From positions 1,488,001 to 1,552,000 of the forward strand of contig NZ_CP086120.1 in the NCBI RefSeq assembly GCF_021216675.1: a stretch of 64,000 nucleotides of DNA, in the 5' to 3' direction. Positions 1-7,928 of the stretch are shown here, piece after piece. Position numbers and translations under genes: made by a program. The notes below the pieces were generated by a model. The model was given only the letters and a program-made list of their open reading frames with translations. It did not search any database and was not told the DNA's origin. This stretch comes from Streptomyces gobiensis (lineage in GTDB: Bacteria; Actinomycetota; Actinomycetes; Streptomycetales; Streptomycetaceae). The stretch's first letter is position 1, and each line of letters starts with the position of its first letter.

Positions 1-458
1 GATCCATGGGTGTTCCCGCTCTCTGGAGTTCCCGGCTCCTCCGGCTCTTGCGGCTCCTCCGGCTCTTGCGGCTCCTCCGGCTCTTTTCTTGCTTTCGCTG
101 AAGTCGGCGTGGGGGTGAGCCCGATGGCGAGCAGGCCCACAGCGAAGCCGAGCAGGAGCGCCAGCGTTGAGCCATCCCCGCCCAGGACGTTTTCGTCCAT
201 CCAGCTCATCTGAAGGAGTTGCAGGGTGGCGGCCGCGAGGAACGCCACCCCCACCAGCAGGATCAGCGACCGCGCTGCCAGCAGTCCCGCGAGGATGGCA
301 GCGGCGGCAAGGAGCAGCAGGACCAGCTGCCCGAGGCCACTGAGCGTGACGAACCGCCAGGGGGGATTGTCGGCGAGCGACAGTACAAGGCTCGCGGCGG
401 CGGCGAGGCCGAGACCGATGGCCGTCGGGAAGGCCGTGGCCCGATGTCCTGCCGTCAT
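1..458 (-). CDS. Small multi-pass membrane protein, partial (3' end outside window)
   Basis: An open frame runs leftward from ATG at 458 and leaves the window without a stop, giving at least 152 residues. The start has a good ribosome site (GGAGAGAGGG) upstream. The first ~120 residues form about four hydrophobic segments with short connecting loops, so it is an integral membrane protein. The C-terminal part is a charged tail made of the hexapeptide EPEEPQ repeated almost three times, encoded by an 18-bp tandem repeat. It lies 32 bp downstream of the DoxX-like gene on the same strand and is probably co-transcribed with it. I do not recognise a family and infer no function. Confidence 0.65.
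   Translation of the reverse strand, partial: MTAGHRATAFPTAIGLGLAAAASLVLSLADNPPWRFVTLSGLGQLVLLLLAAAAILAGLLAARSLILLVGVAFLAAATLQLLQMSWMDENVLGGDGSTLALLLGFAVGLLAIGLTPTPTSAKARKEPEEPQEPEEPQEPEEPGTPESGNTHG
33..85. repeat. 18-bp tandem repeat, ~2.9 copies, coding for EPEEPQ
   Basis: The unit CGGCTCCTCCGGCTCTTG is repeated nearly three times without error inside the partial membrane-protein gene. On the coding (minus) strand it gives the hexapeptide EPEEPQ. A perfect in-frame repeat like this can vary in length between strains by slippage without breaking the frame. Confidence 0.85.
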
Positions 459-490
459 AGGGGTTCCCTCTCTCCTCGTTCTCCTCGATC

Positions 491-1018
491 TCATGACGCG
501 GCGAGCAGGAGCCGCGATCCCCCGCCGCCGCGCTGCCGCCAGATCGGCCGCAGCGTGCCGTCCACCCCGTACGCGCGGCCCGCTGCCGTGGCCAGCAGGG
601 CCAGATGCGCGACGTACATCAGGAAGTAGGACCAGTGCCATGCATGGGGGGCGTTCAGCACGGAGAAGGTGATGGCCGTGGTCTGCAACAACCCGACCAG
701 CGCCCAGAAACGGGTGGCCAGGCCCACCAGGAGAAAGGCCCCGAGGCTCACCTCGACCGCGAAGGCGAACCAGGCGAACGCCACGAAATTGGGCAGGATC
801 ACGTTATCGACCAGCCACGCCCAGGGCGCGAAGACCTCGTGTTCTACGCCCTTGAGCGTCCAGTTGTAGAGATCGCGCCGTGGCTCGGCGCCCTCGCCGA
901 ACTCCGGTGGCCGCTTCCATGAGGCGTTCTGGATCCACATCAGTGCCACGGCGACCCGGCACACGGCCATCAGCGCACGTGAAAAGTGCGATGTGCCCAG
1001 TGCCTCGGCTTCCGTCAT
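491..1018 (-). CDS. DoxX-like integral membrane protein
   Basis: This 175-residue protein resembles the DoxX/TQO small-subunit family. The early segment (SRALMAVCRVAVALMWIQNASWK) is typical of the family's first helix. A hydrophilic loop with several Trp residues follows, then about three more hydrophobic helices, ending in a basic tail. The start at 1018 (MTEAEAL) was chosen because AAGAGAGG lies 9 bases upstream; an upstream extension to 1078 is open but lacks such a site. Family members are linked to membrane redox or quinone chemistry, but a specific role cannot be read from the sequence. It probably forms a two-gene operon with the partial membrane protein downstream. Confidence 0.75.
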   Translation of the reverse strand: MTEAEALGTSHFSRALMAVCRVAVALMWIQNASWKRPPEFGEGAEPRRDLYNWTLKGVEHEVFAPWAWLVDNVILPNFVAFAWFAFAVEVSLGAFLLVGLATRFWALVGLLQTTAITFSVLNAPHAWHWSYFLMYVAHLALLATAAGRAYGVDGTLRPIWRQRGGGGSRLLLAAS

Positions 1019-1138
1019 GGCGCGCGACCTCTCTTGAGACGCCTTCCCCATCGACGCACGGGGGCAAGGTCGCTGCAAGCCGGGGGGATCTTGCGGAACT
1101 CAAACGGCCCAATCAGGCGCCTGAGGGGGCGCCTCTGT

Positions 1139-1360
1139 GGGTTTCCCCTATCCCGCCCCTTCCCGGCTGTACCGATATGCGGCTCCGCCGCGTGGCGGGG
1201 CTTCGCCCGGGTGCGGGGTGTCGTGGGTGGGGGTTCCCCGATCCCGCCCCTTCCCGGAAACCGGGGCTTCGCCCCGGGGCCCCGGGGTGGCCCGGTGGCC
1301 GGTGTTGTGCCCACCCACAGCCCCTCGCGGGGCTGCGAGTGCCCACAACATGGGAGTTAG
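1139..1360. repeat. Composite structured intergenic repeat (family B), copy 1
   Basis: This intergenic stretch is built from modules that recur through the window: the core CCCGCCCCTTCCCGG twice, the small hairpin CGGGGCTTCGCCCCG, the module CGGCTCCGCCGCG, and a paired TGTTGTGCCCAC / GAGTGCCCACAAC stem. Related copies lie near 3.26, 26.26, 30.4, 35.5, 48.64 and 59.2 kb. All short open frames across it look like translations of the repeat. It lies between two minus-strand genes. Confidence 0.75.
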
Positions 1361-1422
1361 CGCCCCCAGGAGGTGCCGCCACGCCCTGCGGAACGACTGC
1401 CCACAACGCTGAGTCTGGGTTG

Positions 1423-1797
1423 CTAGAAAGCCAGGGCTACGAGGGCGATGGCGGGTGGGACGGACTGGGCGACGGTGCCGCGCCACAGCCGGGCGTCGGA
1501 GACAAGAAGGACCAGACCGGCAGCGACCATGAAGGCACAGGAGTAGAAGACCAGAGCTCGGGCGGCGGCCTCGTTGCCGGCGTGCAGGGCGATGAAACCC
1601 ACGATGGGGCCCGCGCCGAGGAGGATGTTGTAGAAACCCACGTTGAAGGTCCACAGATGGGCCTCCGGGGCGTCGTCCGTACTCAGCGTCAGCAGGGTGC
1701 GGACCTCGGGACGGTGGTAGAAGAAACTCTCCAGCGTCCCTAGGGCGATGTGAGTAAGCCCGGCGATCAGGGCGAAGACCTGGGTGACAGCGTTCAT
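1423..1797 (-). CDS. DUF1304-like membrane protein
   Basis: This 124-residue protein matches the short DUF1304 family of four-helix membrane proteins. It opens with a helix ending in THIALGTLESFFY and a loop containing the WTFNVGFYNILLG signature region; three further hydrophobic helices follow. Length and layout fit the whole family, so the gene appears complete. The family has no assigned biochemical role. There is no strong ribosome site before ATG 1797. It is transcribed away from the CYP154-like P450 gene, with which it shares a 219-bp divergent promoter region. Confidence 0.75.
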   Translation of the reverse strand: MNAVTQVFALIAGLTHIALGTLESFFYHRPEVRTLLTLSTDDAPEAHLWTFNVGFYNILLGAGPIVGFIALHAGNEAAARALVFYSCAFMVAAGLVLLVSDARLWRGTVAQSVPPAIALVALAF

Positions 1798-2016
1798 GAG
1801 GAGCAGTCTGTGTCCTGCGTTCCGCCCTGCCCCAGACCCGGCGCCCGGCGCCCCGTTCCGCCCCCCGTTCAGCTCAACGGAATGGCTGGCGTCAGACGCT
1901 GTGCGGTCTCGCTACGGAGGCGTCCGATAGCGTAGCGTCGTCCGTCGTAAGGGAGTTCGAGCTCTTTGTCGCCTTCCCGAGCAGCCTACGGAACCGCGTC
2001 CCCTGGGAGATCCTTG

Positions 2017-3246
2017 ATGGCAGATCAGTGCCCTATTGTCATAGACCCGACAGGCCACGATATCCACGGTGAGGCCGCCCGCCTGCGCAAGGAAGGCCCA
2101 GCTGCGCGTGTCGAGCTGCCCGGCGGAGTGGTGGCATGGGCGGTGAGCAGTCCCGACCTGCTCAAAACACTGCTGACCGACCCACGTGTCTCCAAGGACC
2201 CGCGCCAGCACTGGCCCGCCTGGATCAACGGGGAGGTATCCCCGGAGTGGCCGCTGTTCACCTGGGTCGCGGTACAGAATATGTTCACCGCCTATGGGAG
2301 CGACCACAAACGGCTGCGCACCCTGGTCTCCAAGGCGTTCACCGCACGCCGGACCGCCGCACTCCGTCCCCGTATCGAGGAGATCACCACCGGCCTGCTG
2401 GACCGCCTCGCCAAGCACGGAGCGGCTGGCGAAGTGGTGGACATCCGGGAGGAGTTCGCCTACCCGCTGCCGATCCAGGTGATCAGTGAGCTGTTCGGCC
2501 TCCCGGAGGAGAAGCGCGAAGAGCTGCGGAGCATCGTCGACAGCATCTTCCACACCTCCGCCGACCCGGAGGAGGTCACCGCCACCTACGCCCGGCTGTA
2601 CGCCGTCCTTGGGGAACTCGTCGCCGACAAGCGGTCGAACCCCGGTGATGATCTGACCAGCGGCCTGATCACCGCACGGGAGGAGGAAGGCGATTCCCGC
2701 CTCAGCGAACAGGAGCTGCTCGACACCCTGCTGCTTATGGTCGGCGCCGGTCATGAGACCACCGTCAATCTCATTGACAACGCCATCCACGCGCTGCTCA
2801 CCCATCCGGAGCAGCTGGCCCATATCCGGGCCGGGCGCGCCTCATGGGACGACGCCATCGAGGAGACGCTGCGAGTGGAGGCACCCGTCGCCAGCCTGCC
2901 GCTGCGGTATGCCGTGGAGGACATCGCGCTGGACGGTCTGGTGATCCGCGCGGGCGAGCCGATCCTGGCCGCGTACGCCGCCGCTGGGCGCGACCCGCAG
3001 TGCCACGGTCAGGACGCTGACCGCTTCGATGTCACCCGTGCCGACAAGGACCACCTCGCCTTCGGCTACGGCGTCCACCATTGCCTCGGCGCCCCGCTGG
3101 GGCGGATGGAGGCCCAGATCGCGCTGCCCGCGCTCTTCGAGCGGTTCCCTGATCTCGCCCTCGCCGTCCCGCCGGAGGAGCTGGAGCCCGTGGACTCCTT
3201 CATCTCCAACGGCCACCGCACCCTTCCCGTGCGCCTGGCCCAGTAG
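2017..3246 (+). CDS. Cytochrome P450, CYP154-like
   Basis: This 409-residue soluble P450 has all canonical features: the I-helix oxygen-activation motif AGHETT (about residues 244-249), the K-helix ExxR as E283-T-L-R286, and the heme loop [10 protein letters not shown] with Cys356. The N-terminal region, including the [15 protein letters not shown] stretch, resembles CYP154 enzymes that accompany conservons in streptomycetes; the subfamily is from memory and inference. I chose ATG 2017 because GGGAGA lies just upstream, not the in-frame TTG at 1966. It converges on the conservon operon, whose last gene is another P450. Substrate is unknown; redox partners (ferredoxin and reductase) are not in the window. 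Confidence 0.85.
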   Translation: MADQCPIVIDPTGHDIHGEAARLRKEGPAARVELPGGVVAWAVSSPDLLKTLLTDPRVSKDPRQHWPAWINGEVSPEWPLFTWVAVQNMFTAYGSDHKRLRTLVSKAFTARRTAALRPRIEEITTGLLDRLAKHGAAGEVVDIREEFAYPLPIQVISELFGLPEEKREELRSIVDSIFHTSADPEEVTATYARLYAVLGELVADKRSNPGDDLTSGLITAREEEGDSRLSEQELLDTLLLMVGAGHETTVNLIDNAIHALLTHPEQLAHIRAGRASWDDAIEETLRVEAPVASLPLRYAVEDIALDGLVIRAGEPILAAYAAAGRDPQCHGQDADRFDVTRADKDHLAFGYGVHHCLGAPLGRMEAQIALPALFERFPDLALAVPPEELEPVDSFISNGHRTLPVRLAQ

Positions 3247-3254
3247 CCCGCCGG

Positions 3255-3405
3255 GTGGTTGTCCCCTATCCCACCCCTTCCCGAAACTGTGGGCTTCGCC
3301 CCCAGACCCTTGTCCTCAATCGCCGGACGGGCTCGTATGAGCCCGTCCGGCAGTTTGAGGACAGAATTCGGGAAGGGGCGGGGCCGGGGAACCCCTACTC
3401 CCCGC
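3255..3405. repeat. Family B repeat flanks enclosing a family A hairpin, copy 2
   Basis: The stretch between the two convergent P450 genes starts with CCCACCCCTTCCCG and ends with its inverse CGGGAAGGGGCGGGG. These enclose a long hairpin (3312-3362) of a second repeat type. The nested order of inverted ends around an inner stem is also seen at 35.5 kb. Confidence 0.7.
3312..3362. terminator. Bidirectional terminator-like hairpin (family A)
   Basis: GTCCTCAA-t-CGCCGGACGGGCTC pairs across a four-base loop with GAGCCCGTCCGGC and TTTGAGGAC, with one or two mismatches. The long GC-rich stem lies between convergent genes, so it can end transcription from both. A relative of the same sequence lies at 26312-26359. 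Confidence 0.75.
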
Positions 3406-4804
3406 GCCACCAGGCCACCACGGAAGCCCAGAAGCCGCGTGGGCCCGTGCGCTCCGGCGCGGGCACAGCGGCCGCCGGAGCTGGGACCGGCGCCGGGGCT
3501 TCCGGCGCCGCAGCCGGAACCGGAACAGCAGCCGGAGCCGCAGCCGGAGCAGACTGCTCGGTGACGGCCACCGCCGGAAACCGTACGGGCAGCGTGGCCA
3601 GCGCGCGGTGGAAGGGGCCGGGCCGCCACTCCAGTTGATCGACCGGCACGGCCAGCTCCACATCAGGCAGCCGGTCCAGCAGCTTCTCAATGGCCACCGC
3701 CGCGATCAACCGGGCAGGGTTCTGCGCCGGGCAGGTGTGCGGACCGGCGCTCCAGGCCAGATGCGCCCGGTTGCCCGCCCGGTGACCGGAGGACTTGGCG
3801 GGGTCCGTGTTCGCGGCGGCGAAGCTGATGACGACCGGCTCTCCCTCCCGCAGCAGGACCCCCTCCAACTCAACGTCACGCACCGGGAAGTGCACGCCGT
3901 AGTTGGCCATCGGCGGATCCGTCCACAGCACCTCGTCGAGGGCGTCCTCCACCGGCAGGCTGCCGCCGGACAGGCTGCCCCCGAACCGGTCGTCGGACAG
4001 CAGCAGTCGCAGGCTGTTCGCGATCAGATTCTGCTGGGGCTCGGTGCCCGCGCCCATCAGCAGGACCAGCTGATGGATCATCTCTTCGTCCGTCAGCTTC
4101 GCCGGGTGGGCCATCAGCCAGGACGTGACGTCCGCTCCCGGCTGCTCCCGCTTCAGGGCGATCAGGTCAATCATGGTCTGGGTGAGCAGCTCGTTCGCCT
4201 TCTCGGCGTCCACCCCGTCGAATATCCCGGACATGCCCTCGACCAGCCGGTCCCCGTAGTCGGGCGGGCAGCCGAAGAGCTGCTTGAAGACAAGCAGCGG
4301 CAGCACCATGGCGTAGTCGCGGAGCAGATCCGCCGCCCCGTCGGGGGCGACCTGGTCAATGAGCGTGTCGGCGCTCTTCTCGACGTAGCCGCGCAGTGCG
4401 CTCGGATCCACCCGGTCCAGGCTGTCGGTAATCGCCGCGCGCAGCCGCCGGTGCTCCTCCCCGTCGGTGAACAGGGCGTTGGGCCGGTGCATCATCATCG
4501 GTACGACCGGGCTGTCCGGGGGGACCGTTCCATCGTTCAGATCACGCCAGCGGCGGGGGTCCTTGGAGAACGTCTCGGGGCTGCGCAGCACATGCAGGGC
4601 GGCCTCATAACCGGTGACGAGCGTGGCCCGTACGCCGGGGGCGAGTTCGACCGGGCCGGTGGTCCCGGCCTTGCGCAGCCGCTCGTAGACGGCGGCCGGA
4701 TCGGCGGCGAAGCCGGGTCCGTACATTGATTCACGGACGGCATCGCCGTGGTGTGCCGGGCAGCCCGGTGGCGGCACGGCACCGTTCTTGTCCTGGGAGG
4801 TCAC
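3395..4804 (-). CDS. Conservon cytochrome P450 lacking ExxR (CYP157-like), with C-terminal tail
   Basis: This 469-residue P450-fold protein closes the conservon operon. The usual K-helix ExxR reads E291-V-L-W294, so the conserved Arg is replaced by Trp. The heme loop reads WSAGPHTCPA with Cys358 but no following Gly, and the I-helix region is AGTEPQ rather than AGxxT. Streptomyces CYP157 proteins are known to lack ExxR, so this is probably a CYP157-type member. After the P450 domain (to about residue 413) comes a 56-residue Ala/Pro-rich tail ending GFWASVVAWWRGE, which could sit on a membrane or bind a partner. GTG 4804 overlaps the GTPase stop (GTGA), so it is translationally coupled to cvnD. 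Whether it is catalytic is open. Confidence 0.85.
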   Translation of the reverse strand: MTSQDKNGAVPPPGCPAHHGDAVRESMYGPGFAADPAAVYERLRKAGTTGPVELAPGVRATLVTGYEAALHVLRSPETFSKDPRRWRDLNDGTVPPDSPVVPMMMHRPNALFTDGEEHRRLRAAITDSLDRVDPSALRGYVEKSADTLIDQVAPDGAADLLRDYAMVLPLLVFKQLFGCPPDYGDRLVEGMSGIFDGVDAEKANELLTQTMIDLIALKREQPGADVTSWLMAHPAKLTDEEMIHQLVLLMGAGTEPQQNLIANSLRLLLSDDRFGGSLSGGSLPVEDALDEVLWTDPPMANYGVHFPVRDVELEGVLLREGEPVVISFAAANTDPAKSSGHRAGNRAHLAWSAGPHTCPAQNPARLIAAVAIEKLLDRLPDVELAVPVDQLEWRPGPFHRALATLPVRFPAVAVTEQSAPAAAPAAVPVPAAAPEAPAPVPAPAAAVPAPERTGPRGFWASVVAWWRGE

Positions 4805-5439
4805 ACTTGCTCCATGTGGCGTGAGTCGCTGTCGCTGACGCTGTCGCTGTCGCTGGTGCGGGTCTGGAGGAGGTATTCGACGAGGGCGATCAGCGCCTCG
4901 GTGGACGACGTACGGTCGCGCGCGTCGCAGGTGACAAGTGGCGTTTCGGGGAGCAGATCGAGGGCTTCACGGATCTCCGCGTCGCCGTGGACAGGAGCGT
5001 CGTCGAACCGGTTGACGGCGACCGCGTAAGGCAGGTCGTGTTCCTCCAGCAAGCCCATGACCTCGAAGGACTGCTCAAGGCGGCGGGTGTCGGCGAGTAC
5101 GAGCGCGCCAAGGGCGCCCCGTGTCATGTCCCGCCACAGCTGGGTGAAGCGCTGCTGACCGGGCGCGCCGAACAGATAGAGCACCAGGCGGTCGTTGAGG
5201 GTGAGACGCCCGAAGTCCATGGCGACGGTGGTGGTCGTCTTGTCCTTGGTCCCCGCCAGATCGTCGACGAGGGCACCGGCCTCCGTCATCGTCTCCTCGG
5301 TGTGCAGGGGCCGGATCTCGGACAGCGAATTGACCAAAGTGGTTTTGCCGACCGCGAAGTGCCCCACCACCAGGAGCTTGACGGCGGTCTGCACGGTTTG
5401 GCGTAGATAGACGTCTTCAGAGCCGGGCGCGGAGTCCAT
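4801..5439 (-). CDS. Conservon small GTPase (CvnD-like)
   Basis: This 212-residue GTPase has P-loop GHFAVGKTT (about residues 26-34), a switch region with FGAPGQQRF in place of the usual DTAGQ, and NRFD as the G4 base-recognition motif. That pattern is typical of CvnD proteins, the G-protein component of conservons, which associate with the sensor-like CvnA, CvnB and CvnC at the membrane. ATG 5439 was picked because GGAGG lies just upstream; it overlaps the end of cvnC by 23 bp. The C-terminus carries an Asp/Ser repeat (SDSDSVSDSDS) from a TCGCTG-type simple repeat. The stop overlaps the start of the P450 gene. Confidence 0.9.
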   Translation of the reverse strand: MDSAPGSEDVYLRQTVQTAVKLLVVGHFAVGKTTLVNSLSEIRPLHTEETMTEAGALVDDLAGTKDKTTTTVAMDFGRLTLNDRLVLYLFGAPGQQRFTQLWRDMTRGALGALVLADTRRLEQSFEVMGLLEEHDLPYAVAVNRFDDAPVHGDAEIREALDLLPETPLVTCDARDRTSSTEALIALVEYLLQTRTSDSDSVSDSDSRHMEQV

Positions 5440-5782
5440 CCAGCACCTCCTGGAGAAGTTGAGCCTCGGTCTGCTGGGCCGGGGGGATGGGCGGCCGGGC
5501 GACGATATGGCCGCTGTCAATAAGGTCAGCGATCAGCACCTTGGTGACGCTGACCGGCAGTGCCAGATGCCCGGCCACCTCCGCGACCGACAGGGAGCCC
5601 GGCAGGCACAGCTCCATCAGCCTGCGTTTTTCCGGGCTCAGGCCGGCCAGTGGCAGATCGGTGGCGGCGATCAGCAGCGTGACCAGGTCAAGGGTGTTGC
5701 GGGTCGGGTGGGCACGTCCGTCCGTGACGACGTACGGCCGCACGAGCCCGCCCTTTCCGGTATTGCGCGGTCGCGGCCTCAT
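5417..5782 (-). CDS. Conservon DUF742 protein (CvnC-like)
   Basis: This 121-residue protein begins MRPRPRNTGK and carries the DUF742 hallmark VRPYVVTDGRA. A winged-helix-like region follows (LSVAEVAGHLALPVSVTKVLIADLIDSG) that resembles a DNA-binding fold. DUF742 is the CvnC component of conservons. ATG 5782 overlaps the cvnB stop by 4 bp (ATGA), which fixes the start; the longer open frame upstream is a shadow over cvnB. It probably relays or tethers signals between the kinase-like CvnA and the GTPase CvnD; the mechanism is not visible in the sequence. Confidence 0.9.
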   Translation of the reverse strand: MRPRPRNTGKGGLVRPYVVTDGRAHPTRNTLDLVTLLIAATDLPLAGLSPEKRRLMELCLPGSLSVAEVAGHLALPVSVTKVLIADLIDSGHIVARPPIPPAQQTEAQLLQEVLDGLRARL

Positions 5783-6192
5783 GCCGGAGCGCCGGTGTCC
5801 TGCCGCGCCGGACTGGTCAGCTCCCGGCCGAGCCGGTCGACCAGTTTGTGCATACGGTAGGAAACCGCCTCCATATCCACGTCCTCGCCAGTGGAGACCG
5901 CCAGGTAAGCGCCCTCGCCGGCGGCGACGAGAAAGACATATCCGTGCGCGAACTCGATCAGGGTCTGCCGCCATGGGGCGTCCTGGCTGCCACAGAACTC
6001 GGCCGTGCTGCGGCTGATGGACTGCAGACCGGACAGTCCGGCGGCCAGCCGGTCGGCGTCGTCCCTGCCGATGTCCGCGGAGTGAGCCCGGAGCATGCCG
6101 TCGGCGGAGAGCAGGATCGCATGCCGTGCCTCGGGCACCTTCAGGACGTCATCGAGCATCCAGCCCAGCTCATTGGTCATTGGGGTCATCAT
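5779..6192 (-). CDS. Roadblock/LC7 domain protein (CvnB-like)
   Basis: This 137-residue protein has a single roadblock/LC7 fold, seen in the HAILLSADGMLRAHSADI start strand and the later segment GYVFLVAAGEGAYLAVST. Roadblock proteins of this kind act as GTPase-activating or scaffold partners of small GTPases (known for MglB with MglA), so it probably works on the CvnD GTPase. The start overlaps the cvnA stop in ATGATGA; ATG 6192 or 6189 are both possible, and MTNELGW at 6180 resembles the start of relatives. It is tightly coupled with cvnA upstream and cvnC downstream. Confidence 0.9.
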   Translation of the reverse strand: MMTPMTNELGWMLDDVLKVPEARHAILLSADGMLRAHSADIGRDDADRLAAGLSGLQSISRSTAEFCGSQDAPWRQTLIEFAHGYVFLVAAGEGAYLAVSTGEDVDMEAVSYRMHKLVDRLGRELTSPARQDTGAPA

Positions 6193-7646
6193 CCTCGACC
6201 CTTCCCTTCATCGTCTTTCGCGGCACGGCCGGAGCGGGTCCCACGAGCGAACGCGCCCATGCGCTGAGCGGTTTCCTGAGCCGACCGGCCCCCGGTGTCC
6301 GGCACTCCGGACTGTTCGGACTGTTCGGATCCATTGGGCTCATGGGACCCTGTTGGTCCTGTTGGTCCTGTGGACCCTGAAGAACCTGTAGACGAGGGGG
6401 CCTCGCTGACCGCGGGGCGAGGGGAACGGCGGCGGCGCTTCGGCAGGCCACCCGCCGTTGTCGTCTCCGTCCGCGTCTGTTCCTGCTCTCGCGGCCGCGC
6501 GTGCGTCTGCGTCTGCGCGGCCAGCAACGCCTGCGCCTGCGACAGCGGCTGATCCGCGGCCGTGTCGGGTACGGACGGGCGGCGTACCGCAGCAGGCACG
6601 GACGACCGGCGGCCTACCGCGGCAGACGAGATTTCCGGCTTGTCGGCGCCGATGTGCGTGAGCAGCGTGGTCGGGAGGAACACCACGGCACGCACACCTC
6701 CGTACGGTGACCGGGTGTCCGCGGAGACACTGAACCCGTACCGTGCGGCGAGCACTCCGATAACGGCGAAGCCGAACTGCGGCGGGTCGTCAAGCCGGGT
6801 GACCTCTACGGCCTGCTGTCCGGACAGCAGCGCGGTGGCGTGGTCCGCCGCCTGTCCGTCCATGCCGACTCCCGCGTCGTCGATGACGATGCAGGCCCCG
6901 TTGTGGACCGGCTGAACGTTTACCTCAACCATCGTATTGGGCTGCGAGTGGCGTGCCGCGTTGTCCAGCAGCTCGGCAACCGTGAGAACCACCGGCTCCA
7001 CCGCGCGGCTCTCAATCGCGATGTCGATCTGCCCATTGAGCCGTATCCGCCGGTAGTCGCGAATACGGGAGGTCGCGCCGCGCACCACATCGGTCAGCGA
7101 GGAGGCGACCCGCTGCCTTCCCGGCCAGGACCCGCACAGCACGGCGATGGCCTGTGCCCGGCGGCCGAACTGAGCGTTGGCGTGGTCGATCTCCAGCAGA
7201 TCCCCCAGCACCTCGGGGTTGTCATGCCGGTCTTGCATCTCCGAGATAAACAGCTGCTGCTCGTTCACCAGGGCCTGGACCGAGCGCATGGATGCCTTCA
7301 GAGCCGTCTTCGCCGACTGATCGGCCCGAGCCTGCGCATACTCCACCGCATGGGAGAATCGATCCATCACATGCTCAAGGCTCTTGGCGAAGTCCGTGCC
7401 GTCCAGCCGCTCGTCCAGGAGGCCCGTTTCCGGCACGGGCTGGTACGGCGAATCCTCGAGCGCGGGCAGCCGGACCGCGGCCAGATGCCGGACCTCCTCG
7501 TCACGCGCCCGCAGGCCGTCTGCCAGCTCCGCGTTCCGCTTCCGTACGGTCGCGGTGATCCCGCGTTGCCGCAACAGCAGAACCATGGCGGTGAGCAGGC
7601 CGACGGCCAGGGCCCAGAACACCGCCTCCGGTATGTGTTGTGTCAT
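6189..7646 (-). CDS. Conservon sensor histidine kinase-like protein (CvnA-like)
   Basis: This 485-residue protein starts with one membrane helix (about residues 8-26). A helical segment with FSHAVEYAQARADQS follows, then a HATPase domain with N-box ELLDNAARHSQ, G1 DDAGVGMDG and a later GFAVIGVLAARYG segment. There is no extracellular sensing domain of note. The last ~150 residues are low-complexity, with Gln/Thr, Arg/Lys and Gly-Ser-Thr-Pro repeats (GPTGPTG) and no recognisable domain. CvnA proteins form the membrane complex of conservons with CvnB-D; no response-regulator partner is encoded here, as is normal for conservons. ATG 7646 has GAGGAACCCA upstream. The operon order is cvnA-B-C-D-P450. 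Confidence 0.9.
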   Translation of the reverse strand: MTQHIPEAVFWALAVGLLTAMVLLLRQRGITATVRKRNAELADGLRARDEEVRHLAAVRLPALEDSPYQPVPETGLLDERLDGTDFAKSLEHVMDRFSHAVEYAQARADQSAKTALKASMRSVQALVNEQQLFISEMQDRHDNPEVLGDLLEIDHANAQFGRRAQAIAVLCGSWPGRQRVASSLTDVVRGATSRIRDYRRIRLNGQIDIAIESRAVEPVVLTVAELLDNAARHSQPNTMVEVNVQPVHNGACIVIDDAGVGMDGQAADHATALLSGQQAVEVTRLDDPPQFGFAVIGVLAARYGFSVSADTRSPYGGVRAVVFLPTTLLTHIGADKPEISSAAVGRRSSVPAAVRRPSVPDTAADQPLSQAQALLAAQTQTHARPREQEQTRTETTTAGGLPKRRRRSPRPAVSEAPSSTGSSGSTGPTGPTGSHEPNGSEQSEQSGVPDTGGRSAQETAQRMGAFARGTRSGRAAKDDEGKGRG

Positions 7647-7871
7647 TGGGTTCCTCGTGAACGCTCTCGTGTTGTGCGGCGGCAGTGGCCGCCCGGAACC
7701 GCACCGGCTCTGGGCACACCGGGTCCGTGGACGCGGGGCAGGGCGGAAGCCGGGACGTGCATGAACGACGGACTGGCCAATCTTGTGGGTTGTCCGGAGC
7801 CGGTCAAGAGCTCGAACGCTAACAGCCCATACGGGTGATGAGAAAGTCGCTCAGCGTGTCTCCTGTGGCCA

Positions 7872-7885
7872 TAGGAAACTTCCTA
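7872..7885. promoter_or_regulatory. Perfect dyad TAGGAA-AC-TTCCTA
   Basis: The site TAGGAAACTTCCTA is a perfect inverted repeat with a 2-base centre, and two more pairs (CC/GG) match just outside it. It lies in the 282-bp space upstream of the conservon and 44 bp downstream of the Crp/Fnr-type gene, so it is a candidate operator for the conservon promoter. The protein that would bind it is not known. Confidence 0.45.
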
Positions 7886-7928
7886 CGGAAGCACCGCCCG
7901 CCAGTCACCCCGCCAGTCGCCCCACCCG

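Noticed and set aside
1910..1937. CGCTAC / GTAGCG dyad before the CYP154-like P450
   Set aside because: Only 6-bp arms with a long spacer; expected by chance in this GC-rich sequence.
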